Of a stretch of 5,034 bases of DNA, positions 1-4,580 are shown one piece after another. Origin of the DNA: an uncultured Bacteroidales bacterium (lineage in GTDB: Bacteria; Bacteroidota; Bacteroidia; Bacteroidales; Paludibacteraceae); contig CAIUKZ010000212.1 of NCBI GenBank assembly GCA_903899865.1, positions 1 to 5,034 of the forward strand, read 5' to 3'. A program made the translations under genes and the position numbers. Position 1 is the first letter of the stretch, and every line of letters begins with the position of its first letter. Below the pieces are notes generated by a model, which ran no database searches, was not told the DNA's origin, and saw nothing but the letters and a program-made list of their open reading frames with translations.

Positions 1-4
1 AACA

Positions 5-250
5 ATGAGTAACTATAATAAAAGTAGTATTGACCTCTTTTGGAATCAACTTCCCGAAATTTTGCCCTTTTCAGTTGACACCGAAACGGCAGTAAAATTG
101 TGGGGAGCATTTGAACGAGCCAAAGCAATGCACAAGGAGGAGATAAAAAATGCTTTTACCAATGGCTATATATCTCATTTGGGTTCTAATCGCATTTTAG
201 ACGAAAATTTTTATAACGAAACATTCGGAGGTAACAATGAGCAACAATAA
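5..250 (+). CDS. Small phage-type protein with AKAMHKEE helix and NETFGG tail
   Basis: 81 residues, function unknown. The protein starts MSN, then has a short helix (SSIDLFWNQL, residues 7-16), a second helix with AKAMHKEEIKNAF (39-51), and an acidic-aromatic end, ENFYNETFGG (68-76). The same three blocks, in the same order, occur in the next gene (237-515), so the two are diverged paralogues. From memory, small soluble proteins with a K-M-K/E-E-I helix and a YY-ET-G end are common in Bacteroidota phages, where they have no assigned role. Only AACA is visible before the ATG. This matches the AACA that separates GGAGGT from ATG at 237, so the missing upstream bases probably hold the same strong ribosome binding site. 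The stop lies 14 nt inside the next gene. Codons 44-46 (AAGGAGGAG) create a Shine-Dalgarno-like run inside the gene. Confidence 0.85.
   Translation: MSNYNKSSIDLFWNQLPEILPFSVDTETAVKLWGAFERAKAMHKEEIKNAFTNGYISHLGSNRILDENFYNETFGGNNEQQ
227..250 (+). promoter_or_regulatory. Overlapping junction: SD GGAGGT, start codon, upstream stop
   Basis: GGAGGT (227-232) is followed by AACA and ATG at 237. The Shine-Dalgarno encodes the Gly-Gly near the C-terminus of the upstream protein, which continues into the next start and stops at TAA 248-250. The overlap ATGAGCAACAATAA (237-250) recurs exactly at 1373-1386. First fully visible copy of the junction module. Confidence 0.85.
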
Positions 251-515
251 ACAAAGTAGCATAGAGTTATTCATTGAGCAACTCGAAGAAAAAGGGGGTG
301 CTTGGGAAAATGTAAGTATTCGCAAATTGAACATTAGCATTGATGTAAGCGATTATATGGAGTTGAAACAACAAGCCAAAGCCATGCACAAGACGGAACA
401 CGGCAAAACTTGGGATGATGCTATGGAAAACATGAAAGCAAGGGGAGGTAATGACATGAGGGCGTATACGGATTTTGATGATTATTATGCTGAAACATAC
501 GGAGGTAATAAATGA
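237..515 (+). CDS. Paralogue of the 5-250 protein, ending in GGNK
   Basis: 92 residues, function unknown. It shares with its neighbour the head MSN-SSIELF-EQL (1-16), the helix QAKAMHKTE (46-54) and the tail DDYYAETYGGNK (81-92). Residues 28-40 (SIRKLNISIDVSD) are an insertion with beta character that the neighbour lacks. The start at 237 follows GGAGGT with a 4-nt gap. The last codons GGA GGT AAT AAA form the Shine-Dalgarno of the next gene, with a 4-nt ATGA overlap. Residues 70-74 (GGNDM) are encoded by GGAGGTAATGACATG (444-458), an in-frame near-copy of the junction module inside the gene. This hints at an old fusion, or at an internal start yielding a 19-residue C-terminal peptide. Confidence 0.88.
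   Translation: MSNNKQSSIELFIEQLEEKGGAWENVSIRKLNISIDVSDYMELKQQAKAMHKTEHGKTWDDAMENMKARGGNDMRAYTDFDDYYAETYGGNK
444..458 (+). promoter_or_regulatory. Internal junction-like SD and in-frame ATG
   Basis: GGAGGT (444-449) is followed by AATGAC and an ATG at 456 that is in frame with the host gene (Met74). It resembles the gene-to-gene junctions but has no stop codon. It could be a fossil junction left by fusion of two cassettes, or a live internal start. The first option rests on sequence resemblance alone. Confidence 0.4.
501..515 (+). promoter_or_regulatory. Overlapping junction with SD GGAGGT
   Basis: GGAGGTAATAAATGA encodes the GGNK tail of the upstream gene, the Shine-Dalgarno (501-506), the start codon at 512 and the upstream stop TGA at 513-515. 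The ATGA overlap suggests translational coupling. Confidence 0.85.
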
Positions 516-763
516 GCAATAAACAGAATATGAAAAAACTATTAATAGCAACAATACTTTTCGGAATGATGAGTAGTTGTGAAGAACCGACAACAACGAC
601 AAAATCAACTCAACATAGAGTCAAAATAGGAGTAGATGTTAAAGAATTAAAAGTAGTTGAGATTGAAGGATGTGAATACTTCCTTGGCACTTTTGACCGC
701 AGTGCAATGTTCACTCACAAAGGCAATTGTAAAAACCCTATACACAAAGGAGGTAACAAATGA
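512..763 (+). CDS. Predicted small lipoprotein with Cys/His-rich C-terminal domain
   Basis: 83 residues. After a short basic start (MKK at 7-9), a hydrophobic run LLIATILFGMM (10-20) leads to SSC, giving a lipobox-like M20-S21-S22-C23 with Cys23 as the expected lipidated residue. CEEPTTTTKS then makes a flexible linker. The domain from about residue 38 ends in CEYF...FTHKGNCKNPIHKGGNK, with C54, H69, C73 and H78 spaced C-x14-H-x3-C-x4-H. That pattern could bind a metal, or C54 and C73 could form a disulphide if the domain is exported. I recall similar GCEY...THKGNCKNPIH endings in Bacteroidota phage and bacterial hypothetical proteins with no known role. The start at 512 has the strong SD; Met7 is an alternative. 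A phage lipoprotein could act at the cell surface, for example in superinfection exclusion, but nothing here proves it. Confidence 0.87.
   Translation: MSNKQNMKKLLIATILFGMMSSCEEPTTTTKSTQHRVKIGVDVKELKVVEIEGCEYFLGTFDRSAMFTHKGNCKNPIHKGGNK
747..763 (+). promoter_or_regulatory. Overlapping junction, AAGGAGGTAACAAATGA copy 1
   Basis: A 17-nt sequence identical to 914-930 and 1152-1168. AAGGAGGT matches the canonical 16S rRNA anti-Shine-Dalgarno over eight bases, with five bases to the ATG at 760. It also encodes the KGGNK tail of the upstream lipoprotein. Confidence 0.88.
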
Positions 764-930
764 AAACACATTTAAAAACGACAACCATCTTAATAGGAAT
801 ACTATTGCTTGGTTTGGCAATCGCTATAAATGACGCAGTATTTTATGGAGTACTCGCATTATCTGTATTGGGTATTATGTACGCTTTTATTTACTTGACT
901 ATTGTTCGTAATCAAGGAGGTAACAAATGA
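760..930 (+). CDS. Small two-helix membrane protein, GGNK tail
   Basis: 56 residues, not recognised. The protein has a short basic start (MKTHLK), a first hydrophobic helix at about 9-23 (TILIGILLLGLAIAI), a tight turn NDA, a second helix at about 27-48 (FYGVLALSVLGIMYAFIYLTIV) and a short tail RNQGGNK. It is probably an inner-membrane hairpin. It is supported as a real gene by the perfect upstream SD, by 4-nt ATGA overlaps on both sides and by the GGNK tail that carries the next ribosome binding site. Small membrane proteins in this setting could be holin-like or superinfection-exclusion factors. I see no lysis enzyme nearby, so holin is only a possibility. Confidence 0.8.
   Translation: MKTHLKTTTILIGILLLGLAIAINDAVFYGVLALSVLGIMYAFIYLTIVRNQGGNK
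914..930 (+). promoter_or_regulatory. Overlapping junction, AAGGAGGTAACAAATGA copy 2
   Basis: Identical to 747-763 and 1152-1168. With one more upstream base (C913) the match to 1151-1168 is 18 nt. It gives the tail QGGNK, the SD and the start at 927. Confidence 0.87.
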
Positions 931-1010
931 ACAAAGATAAACTTATGAAAATTTGGGTTAAAATATTTATATTTTTTTTGTTAATTGCTTATATACACAG
1001 AAGGAGTTGA
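927..1010 (+). CDS. 27-residue single-pass membrane peptide
   Basis: Encodes MNKDKLMKIW followed by a hydrophobic stretch VKIFIFFLLIAYI (11-23) and a basic end HRRS. The arrangement is lysine-rich, then one membrane helix, then arginines. It is very short, but it has the same 17-nt junction module as its neighbours at its start. Its last codons AGA AGG AGT supply the AAGGAG used by the next gene, which starts 2 nt after the stop. It might instead be a leader ORF that only couples translation. It lacks the GGNK tail. Confidence 0.55.
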   Translation: MNKDKLMKIWVKIFIFFLLIAYIHRRS

Positions 1011-1015
1011 TTATG
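1001..1015 (+). promoter_or_regulatory. Shine-Dalgarno AAGGAG, variant junction
   Basis: AAGGAG (1001-1006) lies six bases before the ATG at 1013. The stop TGA (1008-1010) sits between the SD and the start instead of overlapping the start. It departs from the module found at neighbouring junctions. Confidence 0.75.
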
Positions 1016-1168
1016 ATTAAATATACAGAAAGAGAAATAGAACATGAAAGAAAATATCACTATTATAAAGGTTATTCTAAAGGAGTATTGACTACATTTA
1101 TTTTAATGAGTTTATATTATATTTTTATTGTTGTGGTAGATTATTATTTACAAGGAGGTAACAAATGA
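1013..1168 (+). CDS. 51-residue single-pass membrane protein, GGNK tail
   Basis: Not recognised. The N-terminal half is charged and aromatic (MIKYTEREIEHERKYHYYKGYSKG, residues 1-24, likely cytoplasmic helix). It is followed by one membrane helix at about 25-42 (VLTTFILMSLYYIFIVVV), then DYYLQGGNK. The start is set by AAGGAG six bases upstream; the end overlaps the next gene by ATGA and carries its SD. It is third in a row of tiny membrane proteins after a predicted lipoprotein, which suggests a shared envelope-directed role. That is inference from order only. Confidence 0.75.
   Translation: MIKYTEREIEHERKYHYYKGYSKGVLTTFILMSLYYIFIVVVDYYLQGGNK
1152..1168 (+). promoter_or_regulatory. Overlapping junction, AAGGAGGTAACAAATGA copy 3
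   Basis: Third identical 17-nt copy of the module. It places AAGGAGGT five bases before the ATG at 1165. A second in-frame ATG at 1171 is less well spaced, so 1165 is preferred. Confidence 0.87.
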
Positions 1169-1386
1169 CCATGGGTAACATTACGCAAATGAGAAAAGCA
1201 AAAGCAAAAGAGTTGATTGAGTTCTATTTCAACTCAAATTTAAAATCTTCTCTGGAAACCGCTAAAGAGAGTGCGAAAAAAAATGTTGATGACATGCTAT
1301 CTTATTATGAAGATAAAAAACTTGATAGTGCAGTAGATTTTTGGAATGGCGTTAAACCAGAAATAGAAAATTATGAGCAACAATAA
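1165..1386 (+). CDS. Small helical phage-type protein (AKE-A / VDFW-VK-EI family)
   Basis: 73 residues, soluble, mostly helical and without a known function. Helix 1 covers KAKAKELIEFYF (11-22), helix 2 ETAKESAKKNVDDMLSYYED (31-50) and helix 3 SAVDFWNGVKPEIENYEQQ (55-73). From memory, phage and prophage hypothetical proteins of Bacteroidota share this plan: AKEL-FY, then A-K--A---VD-ML, ending in FW--VK-EI. In this context it is another small accessory protein. Its last 14 nt are the start of the next gene, giving the same EQQ-stop / MSNN overlap as at 237-250, but here without an SD. Confidence 0.84.
   Translation: MTMGNITQMRKAKAKELIEFYFNSNLKSSLETAKESAKKNVDDMLSYYEDKKLDSAVDFWNGVKPEIENYEQQ
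1373..1386 (+). repeat. 14-nt overlap ATGAGCAACAATAA, copy 2
   Basis: Exact copy of 237-250. It encodes the EQQ end of one gene and the MSNN start of the next. Unlike the first copy it has no GGAGGT upstream (the preceding bases are GAAATAGAAAATT), so the ribosome must reach this start by coupling or by an SD-independent route. Confidence 0.8.
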
Positions 1387-1876
1387 TCTATACACGGCAG
1401 AACAAGTAAAAAAAATGCTTGAAATATGTCGGGATTCTGACTTATACGAGCATATTTTAACATTCGATGATATTTTAAAAACTGAAACCCCCATCGAACC
1501 CCCAAGTGATGAGAATAGTAATAAACGACAAATGCCAGTAGATTGGTTATCAAATCAATCTTATGAATTATTTGAACAATATTCAGAAGGTAGATTTGAT
1601 AGAATTACCTTGAATAAATTAATGCTTGAAGCGACTGACAAAGCCCGTGAAATGTACAAAATCGAAATCCAACAAGCAGAATTAGACGCTAAAGAAATCG
1701 TCATTATTAAACATTGTGCAGAAGAATCAACTAAAAACGCAAGTGTTTATTCAGATGGCTACAAAGAAGGTTATAAAAGGGCTTTGGAATATATGAACGA
1801 CATTATACAGAACAAAATCGGAATCAATTCAAATGTCAACTCTGTTTTGAAAACATCAGGAGGGATTGAGCCATGA
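1373..1876 (+). CDS. Two-part helical phage-type protein with AREMYKIEI helix
   Basis: 167 residues, function unknown. An N-terminal part (LYTAEQVKKMLEICRD, 6-21, then an acidic helix to about 36) is joined by a proline-rich, polar linker (38-54) to a second part. The second part begins MPVDWLSNQSYELFEQ (54-69), has the helix LMLEATDKAREMYKIEIQQAELDAKEI (83-109), and then SDGYKEGYKRALEYMNDII (127-145). The AREMYKIEI segment and the preceding -WL--Q- head resemble AKAMHK-EI and LF-EQL in the proteins at 5-250 and 237-515, so this may be a longer relative with an added N-terminal module. The start shares 14 nt with the previous stop. The C-terminal SGGIEP is encoded by the SD of the next gene, with a 4-nt overlap. 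Confidence 0.87.
   Translation: MSNNNLYTAEQVKKMLEICRDSDLYEHILTFDDILKTETPIEPPSDENSNKRQMPVDWLSNQSYELFEQYSEGRFDRITLNKLMLEATDKAREMYKIEIQQAELDAKEIVIIKHCAEESTKNASVYSDGYKEGYKRALEYMNDIIQNKIGINSNVNSVLKTSGGIEP
1858..1876 (+). promoter_or_regulatory. Junction with SD AGGAGG and ATGA overlap
   Basis: AGGAGGG (1858-1864) lies about nine bases before the ATG at 1873, and the upstream stop TGA is at 1874-1876. It encodes the GGIEP tail. Spacing and sequence differ from the GGAGGTAACAA module, so it is a related but independent or diverged junction. Confidence 0.75.
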
Positions 1877-2184
1877 GTGATAATAAAAAAATGAGCAAAG
1901 AGCAACTACAAATCAATTTGGCGGAAATTGAGAAAGAGTTGCAAATCAAAAAAAATAAAGCAATAATTGAATATTGTGATTCAAATAACCCGTACAAAAT
2001 TGGTGATACATTCACCGACCACATCGGAACTATTCTAATCGAAAACATCAAATACGATTGTCAGTCTTTTTTCGGGTATTCTTGTGTTTACTTCGGGTGT
2101 GAATTGAAAAAAGACGGGACACCAAAAAAATCAAATCAAAAACGAAACGCTTGGCAAAGAAATGAAATTAAAAATATAACCTAA
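1873..2184 (+). CDS. Small phage-type protein: coiled coil plus HIGTI / ELKKDGTP domain
   Basis: 103 residues, function unknown. Residues 8-35 (KEQLQINLAEIEKELQIKKNKAIIEYCD region) are a likely coiled coil. Residues 40-100 look like a compact beta domain: PYKIGDTFTDHIGTILIENIKY, then CVYFGCELKKDGTPKKSNQKRNAWQRNEI. I recall the pattern (K-GD--TDHIGTI-I--I, VYFG-ELKKDGTP-K---KR---Q) from phage hypothetical proteins in Bacteroidota and related bacteria, with no established role. The fold suggests a small KOW- or SH3-like barrel, which is a guess. It is the last gene of the array with a clear SD, and it ends 5 nt before the next start. Confidence 0.87.
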   Translation: MSDNKKMSKEQLQINLAEIEKELQIKKNKAIIEYCDSNNPYKIGDTFTDHIGTILIENIKYDCQSFFGYSCVYFGCELKKDGTPKKSNQKRNAWQRNEIKNIT

Positions 2185-2189
2185 AAAAT

Positions 2190-2624
2190 ATGAACCAAAA
2201 ACTCACACCCAAACTAATTACTTATGTAAAAGCAATTGAATCAGGACTAATTGCATCTAACAATGCATTAATCTACAAAAAACTTAAAGACCAAGGTGCA
2301 ACCTCTTCGTACCACTTAGAAGATTTTTATGAAAAAAATCGGATTGTAAAGGCTAATGGCAAGTCTTCTTTAAGTAGTGTTTCGCCAACTTTACGAAATT
2401 TAGAGTTGCTTGGAATGATTCGTAAATGTGGTCAAACCCGAATTATGAAAACACTTTATTCAAATTATGAAGCGGTTGAAGGAATACCACAAATGGTTAT
2501 AGAAGCAAACAAAATTAAAATTGAACAAAGAAACGCATGGTTAGAAAATGGTTTGAAACATGGCTGGCTCACTGGTGAACAAGTTTTAGAACTCCAAGCA
2601 CAAGAAATTGTTTATTACACCTAA
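2190..2624 (+). CDS. Putative winged-helix-like protein
   Basis: 144 residues, soluble. Residues 5-35 form helices (TPKLITYVKAIESGLI, then NNALIYKKLKDQG). Residues 58-83 read GKSSLSSVSPTLRNLELLGMIRKCGQ, which has the look of a recognition helix followed by the L--LG-I wing start of winged-helix DNA-binding domains. The remainder (100-144) is helical, with GLKHGWLTGEQVLELQAQEI. A role in transcriptional control or DNA processing is plausible, but I do not recognise a named family. The start at 2190 follows an A/T-rich leader (CCTAAAAAAT) with no SD, unlike all array genes except 1373. The gene is followed 13 nt after its stop by an intrinsic terminator, so it closes the upstream transcription unit. 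Confidence 0.86.
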   Translation: MNQKLTPKLITYVKAIESGLIASNNALIYKKLKDQGATSSYHLEDFYEKNRIVKANGKSSLSSVSPTLRNLELLGMIRKCGQTRIMKTLYSNYEAVEGIPQMVIEANKIKIEQRNAWLENGLKHGWLTGEQVLELQAQEIVYYT

Positions 2625-2637
2625 TGAATTTATGATT

Positions 2638-2676
2638 AGTGGTTTTTTCAGATTTTGAGGAAACCACTTTTTATTC
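2638..2676 (+). terminator. Intrinsic terminator after the winged-helix-like gene
   Basis: A 13-bp stem is formed by 2638-2650 (AGTGGTTTTTTCA) and 2656-2668 (TGAGGAAACCACT), closed by the loop GATTT and including two T-G wobble pairs. It is followed by TTTTATTC. The outer eight pairs are perfect. It lies 13 nt after the stop at 2624. On the opposite strand no comparable U-run follows, so it terminates + strand transcripts. Confidence 0.68.
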
Positions 2677-2732
2677 ACTTTCTTTGTTGAAAAATAATGA
2701 ACAATCTAAGTGGTTATTTGACCAAATGTTCT

Positions 2733-2740
2733 TATTTTTG
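2733..2740 (+). promoter_or_regulatory. Possible Bacteroidota -7 box TATTTTTG
   Basis: TATTTTTG fits the Bacteroidota -7 consensus TAnnTTTG, in the 127-nt gap after the terminator, where a new promoter is expected. No well-spaced TTG/TTTG -33 element is visible: the nearest TTTG, at 2717-2720, is only 12 nt away. A start just downstream would leave almost no leader before the ATG at 2753. Weak call. Confidence 0.25.
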
Positions 2741-2752
2741 AAAATAACATAC

Positions 2753-3298
2753 ATGATGAAAAAGACAGAGCAATTTTTTATGGTTTATAACTTAGATGAA
2801 TCGACCATGTATGGTTCTTTCCCTGATAGAGAATCTGCGGAAAGGTGGAAATCAAAAATCGAACCCGTGGTTGAATGCGATTTGAAAGTCAAAGAATCTT
2901 CTTTAGAGATGGAACTACCAGAAGGTATTTCCTTTAACACGGAAGCGGATGGTTTCAGGTTAAACACAAAATTAACCCCGATGGAAAACATGGCTTCGTT
3001 CATCGAGTGGTCTTATGCCGAGTTAAAGCAGAATATCAATAAAAACTACGAGGGACTGGTTGCATTAGAGATTATGAAGGCAATGTTGCAAATGTCCAAA
3101 GTACTAAAGAAGTCCGAAAGTCACAATATTAAAGACATGGACGAAAAGTTGAAAAAGAGCCATAACCAGTTTTTTGAAGCAGGAAAGATTTATGGTATTG
3201 AATTCATGCTGATGTATACTTACGACTACTGGCGTAACCAAGATGAGAAAGACACTTTGGTAAACCACTATTATACCAAAATGAAAAAACAAAAGTAA
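2753..3298 (+). CDS. Hypothetical protein upstream of DNA methyltransferases
   Basis: 181 residues, not recognised. Residues 6-43 (EQFFMVYNLDES, then FPDRESAERWKSKIEPVVECD) look like a small beta-helix-beta unit. Residues 82-124 are a helix (FIEWSYAELKQNI, then LVALEIMKAMLQMSKVLKK), and 127-181 are helical and rich in aromatics (AGKIYGIEFMLMYTYDYWRN). The frame is open back to a GTG at 2639, but that codon lies inside the terminator stem. The ATGATG pair at 2753/2756 is therefore the best start; an ATG at 2780 would remove the first beta strand. There is no SD. One base separates its stop from the methyltransferase start, so the two are probably co-transcribed. A role as methyltransferase partner is possible on position alone. 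Confidence 0.8.
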   Translation: MMKKTEQFFMVYNLDESTMYGSFPDRESAERWKSKIEPVVECDLKVKESSLEMELPEGISFNTEADGFRLNTKLTPMENMASFIEWSYAELKQNINKNYEGLVALEIMKAMLQMSKVLKKSESHNIKDMDEKLKKSHNQFFEAGKIYGIEFMLMYTYDYWRNQDEKDTLVNHYYTKMKKQK

Positions 3299-3299
3299 A

Positions 3300-4580
3300 A
3301 TGCAAACAAACCAAATATATGTTGAGCCATGTCTGGAAACGCTCAAAAAGATGCCAGATAATTTTCTTGATTGCGTCATCACTTCGCCCCCATACTGGCA
3401 ACTCCGTGATTATGGTTATGAGGGGCAGTGGGGATTAGAACCCACCTTTAATGAATACCTTGAGAACCTTTGGAGCATGATGGATGAAATATATCGTGTA
3501 CTAAAGCCAACTGGTACAGTTTGGATAAACTTGGGAGATACATACGCAAGAGGTAGTAGGTCTAAATATGCTCATTCAAATGAATCTTTACGCTCAAAAC
3601 ATGAGAAATTAATTGAGCCTAATACAAAACCAGATTATGAAGGTTTAGATAAATGCTTATTATTGATACCTCATAGATTTGCTATTGGATGTATTGACAG
3701 AGGATGGATAATGCGTAATGATATAATATGGGCAAAGAGAAATGGTATGCCCGAATCTTGCAGGGATAGGTTTACAAAAAAGCATGAGTACTTTTTCTTT
3801 ATGACAAAATCTGAGAAGTATTATTTTGATTTGGATGCTATTAGGGATAAATCAATTTATGGAAACGAAAGAGAAAGATTTTCCAGTCATCCTAACAATG
3901 GACACTCTAAAAAACAAAATATCGACTTGAGCGAAGTAAAAACCGCATCTAAGTATAACAACTTGGAGAACGAGAAAGACCATCGTCAAGGAATGCATCA
4001 ACTTCGTGGTAAAAATATCATCGAAAAACGACCAGAATTACCATCTCAAAAAGAGTTTGTAGATTTCATTCGTTCAAGAATGTACCTAAAGCGTTTGGTG
4101 GAACATACTGATATAAACGAAACTACAATAGCACACTGGTACAGATATGACGAGGCAGGATTTGCTTACCCGTGTGTAGAGGACTGGAATGCTATCAAAA
4201 ATCTTCTGGGCGAAGTTGATGCCGAGTTTATTGACATGGACACCCGAATGAATCATGTGGTATTTGAAACGGACGACATCAACAAAAATGCGGAAAGAGG
4301 CAAAAACCCAGGCAGTGTTAGTGACTTCTGGGATATTCCTACTAAACCATCAACCAAAGAACACTACGCTTCTTATAACGATGAATTAATCAGGAAGCCA
4401 ATTTTGGCTGGTTGCCCTGAAGGGGGAATCGTATATGACCCGTTTATGGGAACTGGAAGTACGGCTGAAGTTTGTCTGAGGTCAAAGCGATTATACATAG
4501 GTTCAGAAATGAGCGAGAATTATGTAAAAATTGCTGAAAAGCGACTTGAACCATTTTTAATGCAACAAAAATTATTCTGA
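3300..4580 (+). CDS. Beta-class DNA methyltransferase (N4-cytosine or N6-adenine)
   Basis: 426 residues. It transfers a methyl group from S-adenosylmethionine to an exocyclic amino group in DNA. Catalytic motif IV, TSPPYW, is at 28-33. AdoMet-binding motif I, DPFMGTGST, is at 380-388, with GSEMSENY after it (401-408, acidic Glu403). Motif IV before motif I defines the beta class. SPPY is commonest in N4-cytosine enzymes, but some N6-adenine enzymes have it. FWDIP (343-347) is also typical of the family. Between them are a conserved block KCLLLIPHRFAIGCIDRGWI (118-137), RNDIIW (139-144), HEYFFFMTKSEKYYFD (162-177), and an insert at about 246-327 (LPSQKEFVDFIRSR, then TTIAHWYR) that looks like a helix-turn-helix target-recognition domain. 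No restriction gene is visible, so it is an orphan, probably guarding phage DNA. The stop overlaps the next start by one base. Confidence 0.96.
   Translation: MQTNQIYVEPCLETLKKMPDNFLDCVITSPPYWQLRDYGYEGQWGLEPTFNEYLENLWSMMDEIYRVLKPTGTVWINLGDTYARGSRSKYAHSNESLRSKHEKLIEPNTKPDYEGLDKCLLLIPHRFAIGCIDRGWIMRNDIIWAKRNGMPESCRDRFTKKHEYFFFMTKSEKYYFDLDAIRDKSIYGNERERFSSHPNNGHSKKQNIDLSEVKTASKYNNLENEKDHRQGMHQLRGKNIIEKRPELPSQKEFVDFIRSRMYLKRLVEHTDINETTIAHWYRYDEAGFAYPCVEDWNAIKNLLGEVDAEFIDMDTRMNHVVFETDDINKNAERGKNPGSVSDFWDIPTKPSTKEHYASYNDELIRKPILAGCPEGGIVYDPFMGTGSTAEVCLRSKRLYIGSEMSENYVKIAEKRLEPFLMQQKLF
3304..3490 (+). repeat. 187-bp direct repeat, copy 1 (methyltransferase 5' end)
   Basis: Aligns with 4584-4770 at a constant offset of 1280 bases, with only two mismatches (3392 A/G and 3422 G/A), both synonymous. 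Similarity falls off sharply after 3490, with eleven differences in the next 43 bases. Confidence 0.97.

Noticed and set aside
267..608. Minus-strand open frame of 113 codons
   Set aside because: It is antisense to two well-supported genes with junction modules. The hydrophobic composition is the usual result of reading A-rich coding DNA backwards.
227..1168. The repeated junctions as attachment sites, CRISPR repeats or iterons
   Set aside because: The copies sit exactly at stop/start junctions in coding frame, with variable spacing and no palindrome. Their translational role explains them better.
1297..1553. Two overlapping minus-strand frames
   Set aside because: Antisense shadows of the genes at 1165 and 1373, with no start signals.
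1836..2051. Minus-strand hydrophobic frame
   Set aside because: Antisense of the coiled-coil gene at 1873, with no independent support.
2639..2752. N-terminal extension of the 2753 gene from GTG 2639
   Set aside because: The GTG lies inside the terminator stem and there is no SD. The added 38 residues do not resemble the rest of the protein, and an ATGATG pair is available at 2753.
3104..3382. Minus-strand open frame, with a look-alike at 4444-4662 sharing its first 26 residues
   Set aside because: Both are antisense to the methyltransferase 5' repeat. Their similarity is a by-product of the duplicated + strand coding sequence, and neither has an SD or family resemblance.
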